DNA of 64,000 nt from Aphelocoma coerulescens. Lineage: Eukaryota > Chordata > Aves > Passeriformes > Corvidae. Each line of letters begins with the position of its first letter. The first letter of the stretch is position 1. Location of the stretch: NCBI RefSeq assembly GCF_041296385.1, contig NW_027183804.1, positions 434,001 to 498,000 of the forward strand, given 5' to 3'. A model generated the notes under the pieces. That model searched no databases, had not been told where the DNA came from, and saw only the letters and a program-made list of their open reading frames with translations. This document shows, piece after piece, positions 47,291-60,487 of the stretch. The position numbers and the translations under genes were made by a program.

Positions 47291-48672
47291 TGGTGGATGA
47301 AGAAACTCAGAAAGCCACACTTCTGCCAGAACTCTCCAAGATGCCCCCTTTGCTCCCCGTGACTCCATCACTGCCCAGGAAGCTGTCTTTTCTACCGCAG
47401 CAGTTTGACATACAGTTAAAAGTCGCGTGGCAGAGAAAAAAGGCAAGAATTGGTTTCCAAGGGATGGCAAACAAGAGATACCAGAACCTTTGGCCCTACC
47501 AATATTAAAGCAACTCCATTAAGAGAGTTCTTGCACTTCCTGAGGATTGGCAGAAGCCTATCTCATGATGTATGTTGCTGGGGGTCTTTTTAGACTGGCA
47601 AAAGGAGCTGTTGAAGGTTGCTTGATCTGTGCTAAAGCCAACAGCCAAGTTACAAAGTAACTTGCTAGAGGAGGGAGGCCTTGGGCTGCATGGCCCTTCC
47701 AAAGATGCCAGGTGGATTTTCCGGAGATGCCCCAAGTGGCAAGGCTTAATATCTTCTGGTAATCGTATGTCAGCTAGCAAGGTGGCCAGAAGTATTTCCA
47801 ACTACTTCAGTAATGACAGGATCAGTTCTTAAGGCATTTTTGGAACAAATCATTCCAAGATACAGCATTGTAGAAGCAATAGATTCAGATAGGGGAACTC
47901 ATTTTGCAGGAAAGATCCTTCAAGGGGTTTTGGCTTCTTTAGGAACACAATGGAACCTCCATAGGCCCTGGCACCCCCAGAGCTCGGCTCGGGTAGAAAA
48001 CAATGAAGAGAGAAATAAAAAACTTTTGAAGCTGGTAATAGAAACCAAGATGCCATGGGTAGGGCTTTGGACATTGGCTTTGGTGAGAATGAGGGCCCAA
48101 CCCAGAAGAGAGATTCAGTTATCTGCCTTTCAATCGTTGTTTGCAATTGCCCTGGTAAGTCTCCACCCAGTGGGGGGGGGTAGAGGCAAGTGATGCATTT
48201 TTAAAACCATCTGTGGCCAGGATCCTGCTTCTTGTGAAACCCCTTCAACAGGAAACTCAGCTGGTGCAAGCCCGGCCTTTGGACTTTGCTGCTTTTAACA
48301 TCCAACCAGGAGATTGAGTCCTAATTAAGGAGTAGAAAGAAGCGCCAGTGCTGGTGAAATGGCGTGGCCCATTCCAAGTGTCACTGACGACAGAAAACAG
48401 CCGTCAAGTAAGCTGAACACAGGTGAACCCGTCACTCTCGGGTCAAGGTCTCTGAAGCCTCGGAGATTTGCACATCTCAGCTGGAGGAGAAGGCCGGGAG
48501 GCCGTGACTGACACTCTGCAGGAGTGGGCCGGAGCAGTAGGCAGTGCTTCGACATCGGAAGAAGCCCCGCAGTCCTACCTTCAGACCGTCTGCTGAAATA
48601 GACTGTATAGGCATCCCTCCTCTAGAATCTCCACTCGCTTGGGGGCTAATACTTGTGGCCATTTTGTTACGT
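47291..48672 (+). pseudogene. ERV1 pol remnant, copy 2
   Basis: Integrase core frame at 47,813-48,193 is identical in length and sequence to the left-arm version. The frameshift upstream of the core is as in copy 1. Confidence 0.8.
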
Positions 48673-48796
48673 TAAGTGGTTTCTGTGTCTTCAATTGCCA
48701 CAGGTGCTGCAGAAGACAACGGGAAAATTAGACTAGCTAATTAGATGACACTATTAAAACATTTTCCTTACTAATTCTACTTTGATATGGTTAGCT

Positions 48797-50367
48797 GAGT
48801 TTAGGCCAGGAGTGGGAGAATCAATTTGCAGCCTTAGGAGAAGAAGTAGCAAAAGTTTTTAACCTTAGCAATTGCTGGCTCTGTGGAGGGCCAGGAGGAT
48901 CTGAAGAGTGGCCATAGTTGGCTAGCCCAGCTGAACCTAAATGGTGGGTCAATGTGAGGGCCACAGTGGGATGGGATTTGGGGCCAAAGAAGGAAGTTCA
49001 TGGCCACTTCATTCTTCTCCAACAGGCACTTATTGCCTAAATAGGATAGGGCGTGTCTATGTAGGAAAAGGCAATTGTCAATTGACTTTCCCTCTGGGCT
49101 TGAACAACTGGGTTTGGACCCCCAATTGCCCTCCTTCCAATTGTTCCAAATATCAAGGCAAATGCAATCAAATACCTGTTCGGCTCACTAACAGTAGCTG
49201 CGTAAGGCGTTCTTATCACACTTACCAAAAATATTTGGAAGCCTGTAAAGCAATGGGGAGGGACAAGGGGTTTTTTTGACCACCTGTTTTTGAGCAGTCC
49301 CCACAAAAATTCCACAAGTAGAAGACATGTTGTTTGTGATTATCAGTGGGAATGGCCACACCGGATTGGAACTCAAAGCCTTTTAGTGAGTTCTGCTCCA
49401 AATCCAACCAAGCAGCTTGCAGATGTAAATGTAGGTGGGAACCCTGTGCGGGAGCTTGGAAATGCAAATGCTGGGACCCTTATGGTGGGGCAACTCTTGT
49501 TGGAGGACCGTTAGGCCCGGGAATCCTGCTGTATTTTGAGCCACCAATTGATGACCATGGGTAGGTTCCTTTGCTAATGGAACACGGGCTTTGAAAGGAC
49601 AGTATTGGATTTGTGGCCAACATGCTTAGCTCAGGTTACCTCCAAACTGGTCAGGGATATGGTATATTTAGTAGACTGTTGTTCTTTTTGCTACTACAAG
49701 TTCTGGGAAATCGCTTAGGAATCAAAATCTGTGATGATTTAATTAGAGAAAAGCAGTCAGCTGATGCAGCCCTGGCTGGAGGGAGCACCCCAAAACGGGG
49801 AAATGATGAACGGCCAACAGAACAAGTTACCCAACACGATGGACCAGCCCCTTGGAAACCTAAGGAATTAATCCCAGATGCCTGGGAACCCATTTATCAT
49901 TTGAAGGAGATAATTAGGTTACAAGCTGTCTCGGAAATAATTACCAACCAGCCAGCCACAGCGCTTGACCTTTTTGCTGAGCAACCCACTTAAATGAGGA
50001 AAGCGGTATTTCAACATTGGATGGTATTAGATTATCTGTTGGCAGAAGAAGGAGGAGTTTGTGGGAAATTAAATGACTCGAGCTGCTGTTTGCAAGCAGA
50101 TGACAGCGGAAAAGTGGTCAAACAAATAACAAAGGAAATAACGTCAGCTCGTGGACCTGTCCAAATGTTGAAAGGATGGGGATGGGACATGTTTTCATGG
50201 TTAACTGGCCAGCTCTGGGCTAAATGAATACGATTCCTCCTCTTACATGCTATAGCAACTCTCATCTTTTTACCATGTGTGACACCATGCTGGCTGCAGC
50301 TCTTTCAGCAGGTGCTCAAGGGGATGCCGCTAGCAGCCATGCCTACCTGATCCAGAAATGACTACAA
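48797..50367 (+). pseudogene. ERV1 env remnant, copy 2
   Basis: Retains the longer TM frame (49,994-50,227) with TGG at 50,198-50,200. The CWLC and CX7CC motifs are as in copy 1. Confidence 0.8.
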
Positions 50368-50491
50368 AAGGACAGAAAAGGATGTCACTGCAAATAATAG
50401 CAAAACCCAAGAAGACTCCAGAAGAAAAAATTAAATCCATGGTAATTAAGGTTTGTAAAGACAAATACAGAGCAAATAAAAAGAGGAGGGA

Positions 50492-50952
50492 TTAAAAGGA
50501 ATGAGATGGATGAGTCTTTACAAAGAGACCGTGTGAATCGGCCTGTAGACAAGGCTAGGAAGTTATGGCTAGTGAAGTAACAGAAGAAACTAGGAGTTCT
50601 CTAGAACTGTTACTAATCATCAGAGACTGTTGATTAATCAAGGCCGTGTTAAATTCCTGAACCTAGAGCAAGGCAACAAAGACTTAAGAGCATTAGGAAT
50701 GGGGTTCTTTTCTTTCTTCTCGATGCCAAGAGGGGGGTGCATATTAGAGGGGGGCGCATAGAGTAGGCAGTTCCGGAAGTCTGTATCTCCCGAATACCTC
50801 AGCCAGTGGGGAAAAGGAAGAGGGTGCTGTGGCCGGGAACTTGGCATCAAAAGGGGGCTGCATCCCGCAACCGTTTGACAGACGCCATGGGAAAAGCCCC
50901 ATGGACTCTCCCTGTAGTCGAAGAATGTTGCAGGACTCCTCTGTCTCCTTTT
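50492..50952 (+). repeat. ERV1 3' LTR, copy 2
   Basis: Counterpart of 9,860-10,320 with no difference noticed. It runs into the CpG island in the same way. Confidence 0.72.
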
Positions 50953-50976
50953 CGGATATAAACCTCAGGCATCGTG

Positions 50977-51922
50977 GATTAATTTTCCCTAACGGCAGCG
51001 ACCTGCCGCGTGGTCTCCGTGCTCCTCTCCAGCCCCCCGGGACGTGTAAAATAGTTCCCAGCGGCTCCCACCGCGCGTTGCAGACGGCTGCGCGGCCCCG
51101 GGGCTGCCCGCAGTGCTCCCCTGCCCCGCCAGGGCTGCCCGCGGGCTGCGGAGCCGCCTCGCCACCGGCGCGGCCAGGGCTGGGGCCCTTCTCGACAGCA
51201 GCCGAGGGGCTGCGGAGCGGGCGGCTGCCGGACGATCAGCTATTTTATGCCGCGCGGTGCTGCCGCCTCCATCTAGCTCTCCATCGCGCCGCCGCCCGCC
51301 GCCCGCCTGGCGCGCTCACGCTCGGCCGCGCTCGCCGCCCGCCCAGCCTCGCCGGAAGCTCTCCCGCCCGGGCTGTGCCCCGGCTCCGCCGGCAGCTCGG
51401 CAGGGCCCGGCCGCACGCGTGCTGCGTGGCTCGGAGCAGCCGCGTTGCGCCGCAGGCGACGGGGAAGGCGGGGCGGGCCGGCGCCATCGTGGTAGCGCGA
51501 GGAGAGGAGCGCCCGGGCGGGGCGGCGAGCGGCGCGGCGGTGAGCGCTTCTGCTTCCTGTCGCTCGGCGGCCGCCCACGGCAGGTGCCGTGTGACCCCGC
51601 GGAGCGGCGGGGCCGGCCGGGCGGTGCGCGGCGAGGCTTTCGGCCAGCGGCGACCACAGCGAGAGGCTGCTGGCACTGCCCGTGCCGGTGGAGAGAGCGG
51701 GGATCCGAGGCCGGCCTTCCCCGGGCGACGAGGGGAGGCCGCCTTTGCCGCGCTGCCCTCCGTGCAGCATGTGGCCGATTCCGGCGAACCCGGGGTCTCC
51801 GCAGCGGCGCGGGCGGGAGGGAGTGGGGAGCGCGCTCGGTGCCGTGCCGGCCGCTCCCGGCCAGCGCTGCGCTGCGCCGAGGCGTTTTCCCGCCCGTCCT
51901 GGGAAGGACATAAGCGACACCG
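50977..51922. promoter_or_regulatory. CpG island, copy 2
   Basis: Third copy of the island, indistinguishable by eye from the other two. Confidence 0.7.
51320..51487 (-). other. Candidate first coding exon, copy 2
   Basis: Same frame and donor as 10,688-10,855. Confidence 0.2.
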
Positions 51923-51960
51923 TAGTTGGAGCTTAGCTGTCAGGGGGAACAACTTCTCTC

Positions 51961-52618
51961 TGTGAAAAACGAAGTTCACTCTCCTGTGAGAATTTAAAGG
52001 GGTTTAATATAAAGACAATAAGAGACACATCAAATAAAGCAACGGGGTAACAGCCAGTTGCCTTGGCGCTCTGCCAAGAGCACACCTGATGCCAGAGGTC
52101 AGTCCTTTTTATACCGTTTTTACTGTCTGTTCTTTATTCATATTAAAACTTTTCCTGGAGCTGTTCTGCATGGCCACTCCTTGGTTCCGCCTTTTTAGAG
52201 CGTGCCTAGTCTTCTGCCTTGTGGTTTTATTTCTCTTGATTCTTGGGGTTGGGCCCGCTAGGCAAGAGTCGATGGTAGGGTGGATTTCTTAATTCTCCAG
52301 ACAGTCAGGGCTGATTGCAGCTTTGGGCCTCTTCGTCTCTCCGGGCAGAGTGGTGATAAAATCTCCCGGACTCTCCTGGCCGCCCGTTCTCCGGGCGGAG
52401 TAGCCTTTGGGCCCTTTTGCTCCCTAGACAAAGTGTTGATTAGCAGCTTTTCGGGCCTCATCCTCTGTTCGTTTGGAGGTTATCTTACGTGCTCACACTT
52501 GCTAACATTCTTGCTAAAAAGAGAGAAAACTACATCCACACAGCAGAAAGCATTTCTAACGTTATATAATATCTACTTTATACTTTGCGAGAAGCTAATA
52601 TAATATATGTTTATAACA
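51961..52618 (-). repeat. ERV2 3' LTR, copy 2
   Basis: Differs from 11,329-11,986 at one noticed base near 52,590 (GCGAGAAG here, GCAAGAAG in copy 1). Confidence 0.93.
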
Positions 52619-52632
52619 ATCCCCCCTTTTCT
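52619..52632 (-). other. ERV2 polypurine tract, copy 2
   Basis: Same AGAAAAGGGGGGAT run next to the 3' LTR. Confidence 0.85.
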
Positions 52633-52635
52633 ATT

Positions 52636-53700
52636 TTATAAATCATTTGGCTTGAGCAATAATTCTTTTTTCTTGGCTTCTAATGTCTGTTCGTTCTTTT
52701 CACAGATCAATTTGGCTTCTTCAAGAGGGTCTTTTGTATCACTTTGTCTTTTTAATACCATAATTTTTTGTGCTGTTCCAGACATAGCCAACTTTGGGTC
52801 AGTAGGCATTGCCACAACTTGCATGCCTTGAACTATGCTGGTGATTAGCCGAATAAAGCAGGGGATCAAGCAAGGGAGAAATATTAGACTAGCTGTAGCA
52901 CATAAGAGGAAGAAACCTAGCTTCTTCCACCATTCTTTCCCCAATATGCCATCCCACCAGTTAGCAGACATCATTGATTCCCATTTTTGGACTGGTACAT
53001 GGGCTATTTTTCTGATTTGGTTGGCCATATCTAGAACGGCATCCCCATTGTCATCAATTTTTAAACAACAGTCCGATGTATTGAACTTCCTGCACACACC
53101 GCCTTCTTCGGCCAGTAAATAGTCTAAAGCCAGCCTATTTTGATGTATTGCAGCTCTGGTTTGGCGTTGCTGGCTGACTATTAATTCCATAGCCCCAGCT
53201 GTTTCATTGGTTATGATTTCTACAAGAGCTTGGAGTCTGATGATACGATTCAGCATGTAAATTGGGGTCTGATATCCCCAACTTCCATCTTGTGCTTAGG
53301 TAGCTGGCCCATCTGTTTCTAATATTCGTTCAGGGGGCCATTCCTCATCTTTCCATTTTTGGAATCCTCCAATTAAATCTCTTTTCTTTCTTTTGAAGTC
53401 TTCATAGAGAGGTATACCTAATTGATCTCCCACTGGTTCTGGGAAAAGGAAAAACCCTGGTTGAATGATTCTTAGTGTACAACTCCCTTTCCAATGTGAA
53501 GGGAGTCTTGGGGATGCCCTTTTCCCACATATCCAAAAGAAGCCATCTGGTGCTTTCCAATAATCACCTTCTTGTTGATTTATATTCTCCCCAAATTTGG
53601 CTATTTCTGGGATTCCAAAATAAGGATTTTTCCTCGTGTCATTACACTGAAAGAGTCCAACTTCATGATCATATACACAGTCTTTTCCTTTTTTCTGGGC
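52636..53700 (-). pseudogene. ERV2 env, SU end and transmembrane subunit, copy 2
   Basis: TM frame 52,636-53,256 is identical to copy 1, including the CX7CC motif and the preceding TAA. Confidence 0.88.
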
Positions 53701-54514
53701 TCAATACCAAGTTGGTTTTTCTGGGACCCACCACCTTGAAGTTTTGTTACTCACTTTATAGCTTTTACAGGGAGTGTTTCCTACTTCATTAAGAAAGTTT
53801 ATCCCAGTTCGCCAGAGGCATTCTTCCCCTATCACTGTTGAACTTAAAATCCACCCCTCAGGTCGGTTCCCCCCTCTTATATTTGTCCGGTTCCATTTAA
53901 GGAGTTCTACCGGGCCTACGCTGCTACCTTTCCGTGGCCATTCTTCTGTCATTAAAGCTCCTCCACAGACCCAACAGTTGGTTATGTTAAGTTCTTTACC
54001 TATCCTCTCCCCCAATTCCACAAACAGGTTTTTTCCTAACCTTGGGGTTTTTTCCTCTTTGTTGTTTGAGCTTTGCATACAGGTCCTGGCGTGGTGAGGT
54101 GAATATAGGGCGAGGTTGCTGTGCTGGCTTTGTATCTTTACTTACCACTTGCTCTTTTACCAAATCTTGGACTGTTCCCCTGGTGGCAGCTGTGGAGCAA
54201 ATCTATTTTTCTCCTTTTGGACAATTGCTTCTTAGTCTGTTTCCACTTGTTCCTAAATTTTCTGTAATCCAATATTTTTCTCCTTTATGCATGCAAATAC
54301 CTAATTTGGATGAGTCATAACAGTGACTGTTGGTATGGGTATGAGTAATAAGAAAGAAGCCCCGGTGTCTTTCCATGTAGAGCTTTCGATAGCATTTGTA
54401 ACATGGTCTTGCCGGTGTCCCAAAAGGGACCAGGAGAAGTGACAAAAGAAGGAATAACAGAGGTCCGGCATGGCTTATACTCCCACCTCCCTTGCCTATG
54501 AGGTTGCAACCCAT
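53701..54514 (-). pseudogene. ERV2 env, signal peptide and surface subunit, copy 2
   Basis: Same frames (54,203-54,514 and 53,701-54,078) and breaks as copy 1. Confidence 0.85.
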
Positions 54515-55081
54515 AGCAGGTGTATTGGATCTTCTCGGTGGCGAGTACAGTGGCCGACCCGGTCTTGCCCTCTATTTCCTTGTCACTTCCTTTGTAGCTT
54601 TTAGGCAAATTTCTTTTGGCACCTTTTTAACTGTAGTATCTTATCGTATCTTAGGTGTTTCCCATTCAACAGGCACTAGTAATTCCCATCTGCAGAGCAA
54701 AGTTATTGCTTTTGTTGCTTATGATTTTGTCTGGATAGGGGGTTGATTTTGTGCTTGACACCCTTTACAACTAGGGTGTCGACGGTGTGAAATGCCAATT
54801 TCCCTCTAGATTAATTACTTATATTTGACGTGGTTGGCATGCCCCGTGTTAGAATGATTCAAACAGGGTATATGATGTGGCACTGATGGAAGTTGTGATT
54901 CTCCCCCTTCTTAATACAAATCACAGGCTAGAATCAGAACATGAGAGTTCCCTGTTTGATCCAGTCCCAACCCTTCCTGTTTGAAGTGAGAATATTCTTC
55001 TCCACGATGTCCCAGAATTTGTCCAGGGGCCACTGATATAAATTTGGCTTTTACTTCTCAGTTAGGTGTGATTCTTTGCAT

Positions 55082-56500
55082 ATCCCTTGGATTATTTAGA
55101 TTGTTCTAGCTCATTGCCACCTGGTCTCCGTTTAAGAATCAATTTGGTATCACCTGGTTTGGATATTACAGTCCACTCTTCAGGTTCTTTTACAGGTCCT
55201 TTGATTCTGCTGGCATGGATCTACCCTCGTTCCTTGGTCTGGATTGCGGCCTCAGTCATCAGCAGTACCTGAAAAGGACCCTCCCATTGTGGAGTCAAAG
55301 ATTGTTCTTTCCATGTTTTTACTAGTACCCATTCCCCTGAATGGATATTATGAATTTTGAACTCCAAAGCTGTGGTTTGAGGGATCATTCCTTTCAGCCG
55401 CAAATTTTCAAGTGTTCTGGCAATTGCGGTGACATATTTTTTGACACTTACTTCTCCTACTTCATAAGTGGCTGTTTCATGTTGAGCAGTAAGGAAGGGT
55501 AATCCGAACATCATCTCATAAGGAGACACTCCCAGGTCTGACCTGGGCTGTGTTCGGCCTCTCAACAGAGCCAAAGGTAAGCATTTTACCCATGACATTT
55601 GAGTTTCAATCATTAATTTTGTTAAAGTTTTTTTCAAAGTCTGGTTCACTCTTTCTACTTGGCCTGAACTTTGTGGGTGCCAGGGGGTATGTAATTCCCA
55701 TTTTATTCCCAAGGCTTGAGTTATTTGTTGTAAGACTTTGGATGTAAAATGTGTTCTTCTATCTGAGTTTATTTTATTAACCATTCCATATCTGGGAATA
55801 ATTTGTTCCAGAAGGGTTTTGCATACTATGTTAGCTGTAGCTCTAGTAGCAGGAACTGCTTCTACCCAACAAGTTAGGTGGTCTGCTATTACTAATAGGA
55901 ACTTCCATCTCTGTACTTGAGGAAGTTTAGTGAAATCTACTTGGATACTTTGGAATGGTCGCAGAGCTAACTCACGGCCTCCTAATGTTGTTTTTCTCAT
56001 TATTTTCCTAGTCACTCTTTGGCAAGTTCTACAGTTCCCAGTTATTTGTTTTGCTACCCCAAAGATTCCAATACACCCATAATTTTTTAGAAAATGATCA
56101 CACAAGCTAGCTTGAGTACCCCAATGAGTTTTTTGATGCATATCTTCTAATATTCTCTTAGTGAGTGGCTTATTAAGTAACTGTCTCCCATCAGGAAGTT
56201 TCCGTTTTCCAGATTGATCTTGTTCTCCCCCTATCTTAAATAATTCTTTTTCTTCTTCTTTACTAAATTTGGGGATTTCCAATTCTCCCCTTTCTGGGGT
56301 CAGGATTAACAGAATTGGTTCAGTCCCATTTTCTGCTGCATCTTTGGCTTCTTGGTCTGCTAGGTTATTCCCTCTTATTTCTGGGGTCATCCCTTCTTGG
56401 TGTCCTTTGATATGCACTACGGCTATTTCTTCAGGCAATTTTAATGCTTCCAACACTTCTGAAATCAGGCCTTCATGTATCAGTTCTTTCCCCTTTGAAT
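55082..56500 (-). pseudogene. ERV2 RNase H end and integrase, copy 2
   Basis: Open frame 55,221-56,456 is identical to copy 1, including the DRRTHF substitution and the TAG at 55,221-55,223. Confidence 0.9.
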
Positions 56501-57472
56501 TTAGTAAACCCCTTTCTTCCCAGATCTTTCCAAAGGTATGTACTTTGAATCAGTATAGACGGTCCCCTTTTTGTGTGCTAAATGCTCCAGTGCTCTCTTT
56601 AGAGCGTATAATTCACAAGACTGCGCCGACCAATTTGAAGGTAGTTTTCCTGTTTCGATGGCCTGCATATTTATCCCATCGACTAAGGCATATCTTGACA
56701 TTCTTTTTCCTTGCAAGCATCTGGATGAACCATCCACATATATTCTTTCCTCTTCTAAGAGGGCTTGTTCAGCTAGATCTTCTCGAACTTTTGTTTGGTA
56801 TTGAGTAATTTCTAAGCAATCATGTGCCAGGTCATCTTTTGGTTCTCCATACAGGAATTGGGCCGGATTGAGGCTTTTGCTTGCTTCTATAGTTAGATCA
56901 TTACTGTCAATCAGAATTGCTTCATATTTTAATAGCCTGGAGTCTGTTAACCATTTTTCAGCTTTTTGATTTAGCACATTTCGGACCGCATGGGGTGTGT
57001 ATACAATCAGTTTACTTCCAAAGGTGAGCTTACGGCTCTCCTCCACCAAAATAGCGGTAGCTGCTATGGCTTGAATGCATACTGGCCAGCCACGGCTTAC
57101 TGGGTCCAATAGTTTAGCTAAATAAGCTATTGGTCTTCTCACCCCTCCCCATTCCTGGACTAATACACCATGAGCTACTCCATTTTCTGCATTCACATAT
57201 AAATGAAAGGGTTTTTCTAGTGAGGGTAAGCTTAGGGCTGGTACCGAGGCTAGTTTCAACTTCAGTTTTTCTAATTTATTATCATCATCATCTTTGGTCC
57301 ATTGTATATTGTCTCCCCCTGTTAATTTTTCATATAAAAATTTTACTGCTTGTGTATATCTTTCAATCCATAATCTGCAATATCCCAGTAGCCCCAGCAG
57401 TCTCCTAACCTCCTTTTTTGAAGAGGGAGGAGGGAGGGATAAAATCCCTGTAATTGTTTCAGGACTTAGTTG
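56501..57472 (-). pseudogene. ERV2 RT connection and RNase H, copy 2
   Basis: Differs from copy 1 by one codon (Glu at residue 139, base near 56,845). The same frameshift ends it. Confidence 0.88.
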
Positions 57473-58600
57473 TCAGCTACCTTTGCTTATCAGGTGGCCG
57501 AGATATTTTACTTCTGATTCCACAAACTGTAATTTCCTTTTTGATGCCTTTAGTCCCTTTTTCCCAAGAAAATTTAGAAGCTTTATGGTAGCTCCTTTAA
57601 CTTTCATTTCATCTTCTCCTGATATTAGAAGGTCATCTCCATATTGGATAAATTGTATTCCTGGGGGAGTGGGGAAGGTTTGTAGTATTTCTCCCAAGGC
57701 TTGCCCAAATAAATTTGGGGCCTCACAATAGCCCTGTGGCAGTTTAGTCCACCTCAACTGGTTCTTTTTCCCTGTGTTTGGATCTTCCCATTCAAAGGCA
57801 AAAATATTTCGGCTTTCCTCTGCCAGTGGGCAGGCCCAAAAGGCATTTTTAAGATCTACCACACTAAACCACTGATGTTGAGGTGGAATTTTGCTTAAAA
57901 GAGTGCAGGGATTAGGAACCATAGGGTAGCAGGCCCGTGTTCTTTTGTTTACTTCTCTTAAATCTTGCACTAATTTATAATTTCCATCAGATTTCTTTAC
58001 TGGGAGAATAGGGCTATTATGAGGGGATTTACAAGGTTCTAGTGTCCCATCCTTTATTAATTCTTCTATCACTGGTTTTAAGCCTTTTCTCCCTTCTAAA
58101 GATATAGGGTACTGATGTACACAAATGGGACCTTCTTCTTTTTCAATTGTGACCCTTATGGGGTCAAGATCTAGTCCACCCCTATTCCCTTCCCTAGCCC
58201 AAACCTCTCTGTTAATTTTGCTTTCATCTTCTTGGCTAAGTTTAAACACTTTGGCCGTCATTTTCCCTTCTTCTGGTATGACTCCAATCCCCAGTTGGAT
58301 TTGTAAATCCCTTCCCAATAAATTGCTGCCAGCCTCAGGAGCTAACAAAGCATCCCCTATCCCTATTTTTGTTTCCCCTTCAATAACCACATCTTTAATG
58401 ACAGAGACCTTAAATCCTTCCCCCTTTGCTCCTGTTACTTTTACCATATCATTACTCCCTTTTGGAATATTCATCACACAAGTCTTTTCTGCCCCAGTGT
58501 CAACTATAAATTCCAATACTTCCTCTTCGGGGCCTACTTTTAAAGTTATCAAAGGCTCCAGATGGTATTTATCCCCCCAAAAATAGAGCCCATGATTTCC
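57473..58600 (-). pseudogene. ERV2 protease and RT N-terminal part, copy 2
   Basis: Protein identical to copy 1 over 359 codons, with the same terminating TGA. Confidence 0.92.
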
Positions 58601-59143
58601 CTATTTTTCTTCTGTGCGTGTCTCTTGAAATCTTTTCAGATCCCTCCTCAGGTGGGGGCATTCTCTTTGATAATGCCCTTCTTCCTTGCAATAGAAACAG
58701 GCATCCCTGGGTTGTTCTTGGAATCTTGATTGTGCTGAGGTTTTATTTTTCTCTTTTCCACCATTTCTGAATCTGGAATGTTTAGGAGTGTTACCTGAGG
58801 GCTTTAGATTTTTTTTGGAAGGTACTCTCTCGCATAGTGGCTATCATGATCTTTGCTCCCACTTTGGCTTTTTCTTCATCCCTCCGGACATATATATCTT
58901 TTGAGCTTCCCTTACTAGGTCTTGTAATGGTTTCTCATACCAATCTTCTATTTTTTCCAATTTTTTTCTAATATCTGGCCAGGCATGAGTGACAAAGTGA
59001 ACTCTTAGCAGGGCTTGCCCTGCTAGGGACTCCGGGTCTCTCCCAGAATATTGTTTCATATTCTTTCGGAGCCTCTCCAGCCACTCAGTCGGGGTTTCTT
59101 CCTTCCCTTGCTGCCCCTCAAAGGCCTTTCTGACATTTTGTCC
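58601..59143 (-). pseudogene. ERV2 gag, capsid C-terminal part and nucleocapsid, copy 2
   Basis: Zinc knuckle at 58,658-58,699 and terminal readthrough-type TAG at 58,601-58,603. It has one silent-looking base change near 58,866 relative to copy 1. Confidence 0.87.
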
Positions 59144-60097
59144 TCAGAGTGCCCCCTCTTTTATTCCCTTGATTATCAAATTACAATAATCATTCATATG
59201 TCCCCTCCCAGCTTCATCATTTTGGTTCCAGTTAGGAGGTGTAATGGGCATTTTCTGATCCCCGGGTGGACCTTGTTGGTTTTCTTTTCCCCAAATTTTT
59301 ATTCCAGCAATTCTAATCATTTCTCTTTCTTCTTGGGAGAATATTATTTTCATTATTGATTGCATTTCTTCCCAAGTGAAAATGTTGGGACCTAAGAACT
59401 GGTCCAACATTTCAGCTGTACCTATGGGGTCTTCTAATAATCCTTTAATTTCTTTTTTGAAATTCCTAACCTCTGTAGAGGTTAGAGGAGCACTCACAAA
59501 GCCGCTTCCCCCTCCTCCCGTAGGTACTTCTCTTAACGGAAAGAAATGAATTTCTCGGCTTCCCTCTGTTTGTTTAGCAATGGAGGGCTTGTTGGGCTGC
59601 CTCGGAGCCTTAATGGCACCTCCTGTATTCTGGTATGGTGCTCCTTCGTTAAGAAGAGGGTTGATTTGGGAAGAAAGCACCGAACTCCCCTGGGGAGGAG
59701 GGGCAGATTCAAAGTCTGGCGCTGAAGCTGAATATTCTGTGGTGCAGAGGGTGGGGGTGGGGTATGGCAGTGAAGCCAGATATTCCGGAGCACAGGAGGC
59801 GGGCACCGGGGCTAAAGCCGGGTTTCTCAAGGCAGGAGAGGTAGGGGCTGAAGCCGGGACGTGTGACCTTTCCCTTGATGCAATTGAGGCTGCTGGGATT
59901 CCCGAGATATATGGGAAGGGTGGGATCCCCGGCATGGGCGGGGGCAGGGCTCCCCCCCAGCTCCATTGGGGCGGGAGGGCTGCCGGGGGAAAGGCCCCCG
60001 GTGCGGGCGGAGGGGGGGCTGGCGGGGGAAGCCCCGGAGCCAGGGGGAGGAGGGCAGCTTCTGGTGCTGGCGGCGGAGGCAATACTTCTAAAGGGTC
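59144..60097 (-). pseudogene. ERV2 gag, proline-rich spacer and capsid N-terminal part, copy 2
   Basis: Same as 18,512-19,465, including the TGA at its end. Confidence 0.85.
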
Positions 60098-60487
60098 TCA
60101 GCCTTTTTTCTCTTCTGTTTGCTTTTCCTCTGCGGTTTCTGATATTTTGAAGACTTTGGTTCCCAGAGGTTTTGTAATTCCTGTCCAGCAAGAAGCATAT
60201 TCTCTCTCCTCAGGGTGAGATGGCTCTTCTGAATTTACAAATACATTTAGAGCCTGGCAAATCCATGCCTCATCAGACCCGTATTTTGGCCAGTACACAT
60301 GATCAGATCTGATTTCCTTTTTTACCCACTCTTTCATGCAGAATTGAATCATTTTTACTTTCTCTTTTCCTTTTGTAGAAGGATCAGTTTCCCAGTTTGC
60401 GAGTTTGACCCCGAGGGGACTGTCTCGGGGTATATCCTCTGGCACCCTTTTATAATTTGAACTTAATTTACTAGGTTGTTGTCCCAT
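60098..60487 (-). pseudogene. ERV2 gag, matrix region, copy 2
   Basis: Same 129 codons as at 19,466-19,855, ending at the shared TGA. Confidence 0.88.

Larger units (their letters stand above)
46852..50952 (+). mobile_element. ERV1, copy 2
   Basis: Same element and position as 6,217-10,320. Almost every difference from copy 1 is shared with the left arm; two near 48,462 and 48,637 are private to this copy. Confidence 0.88.
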
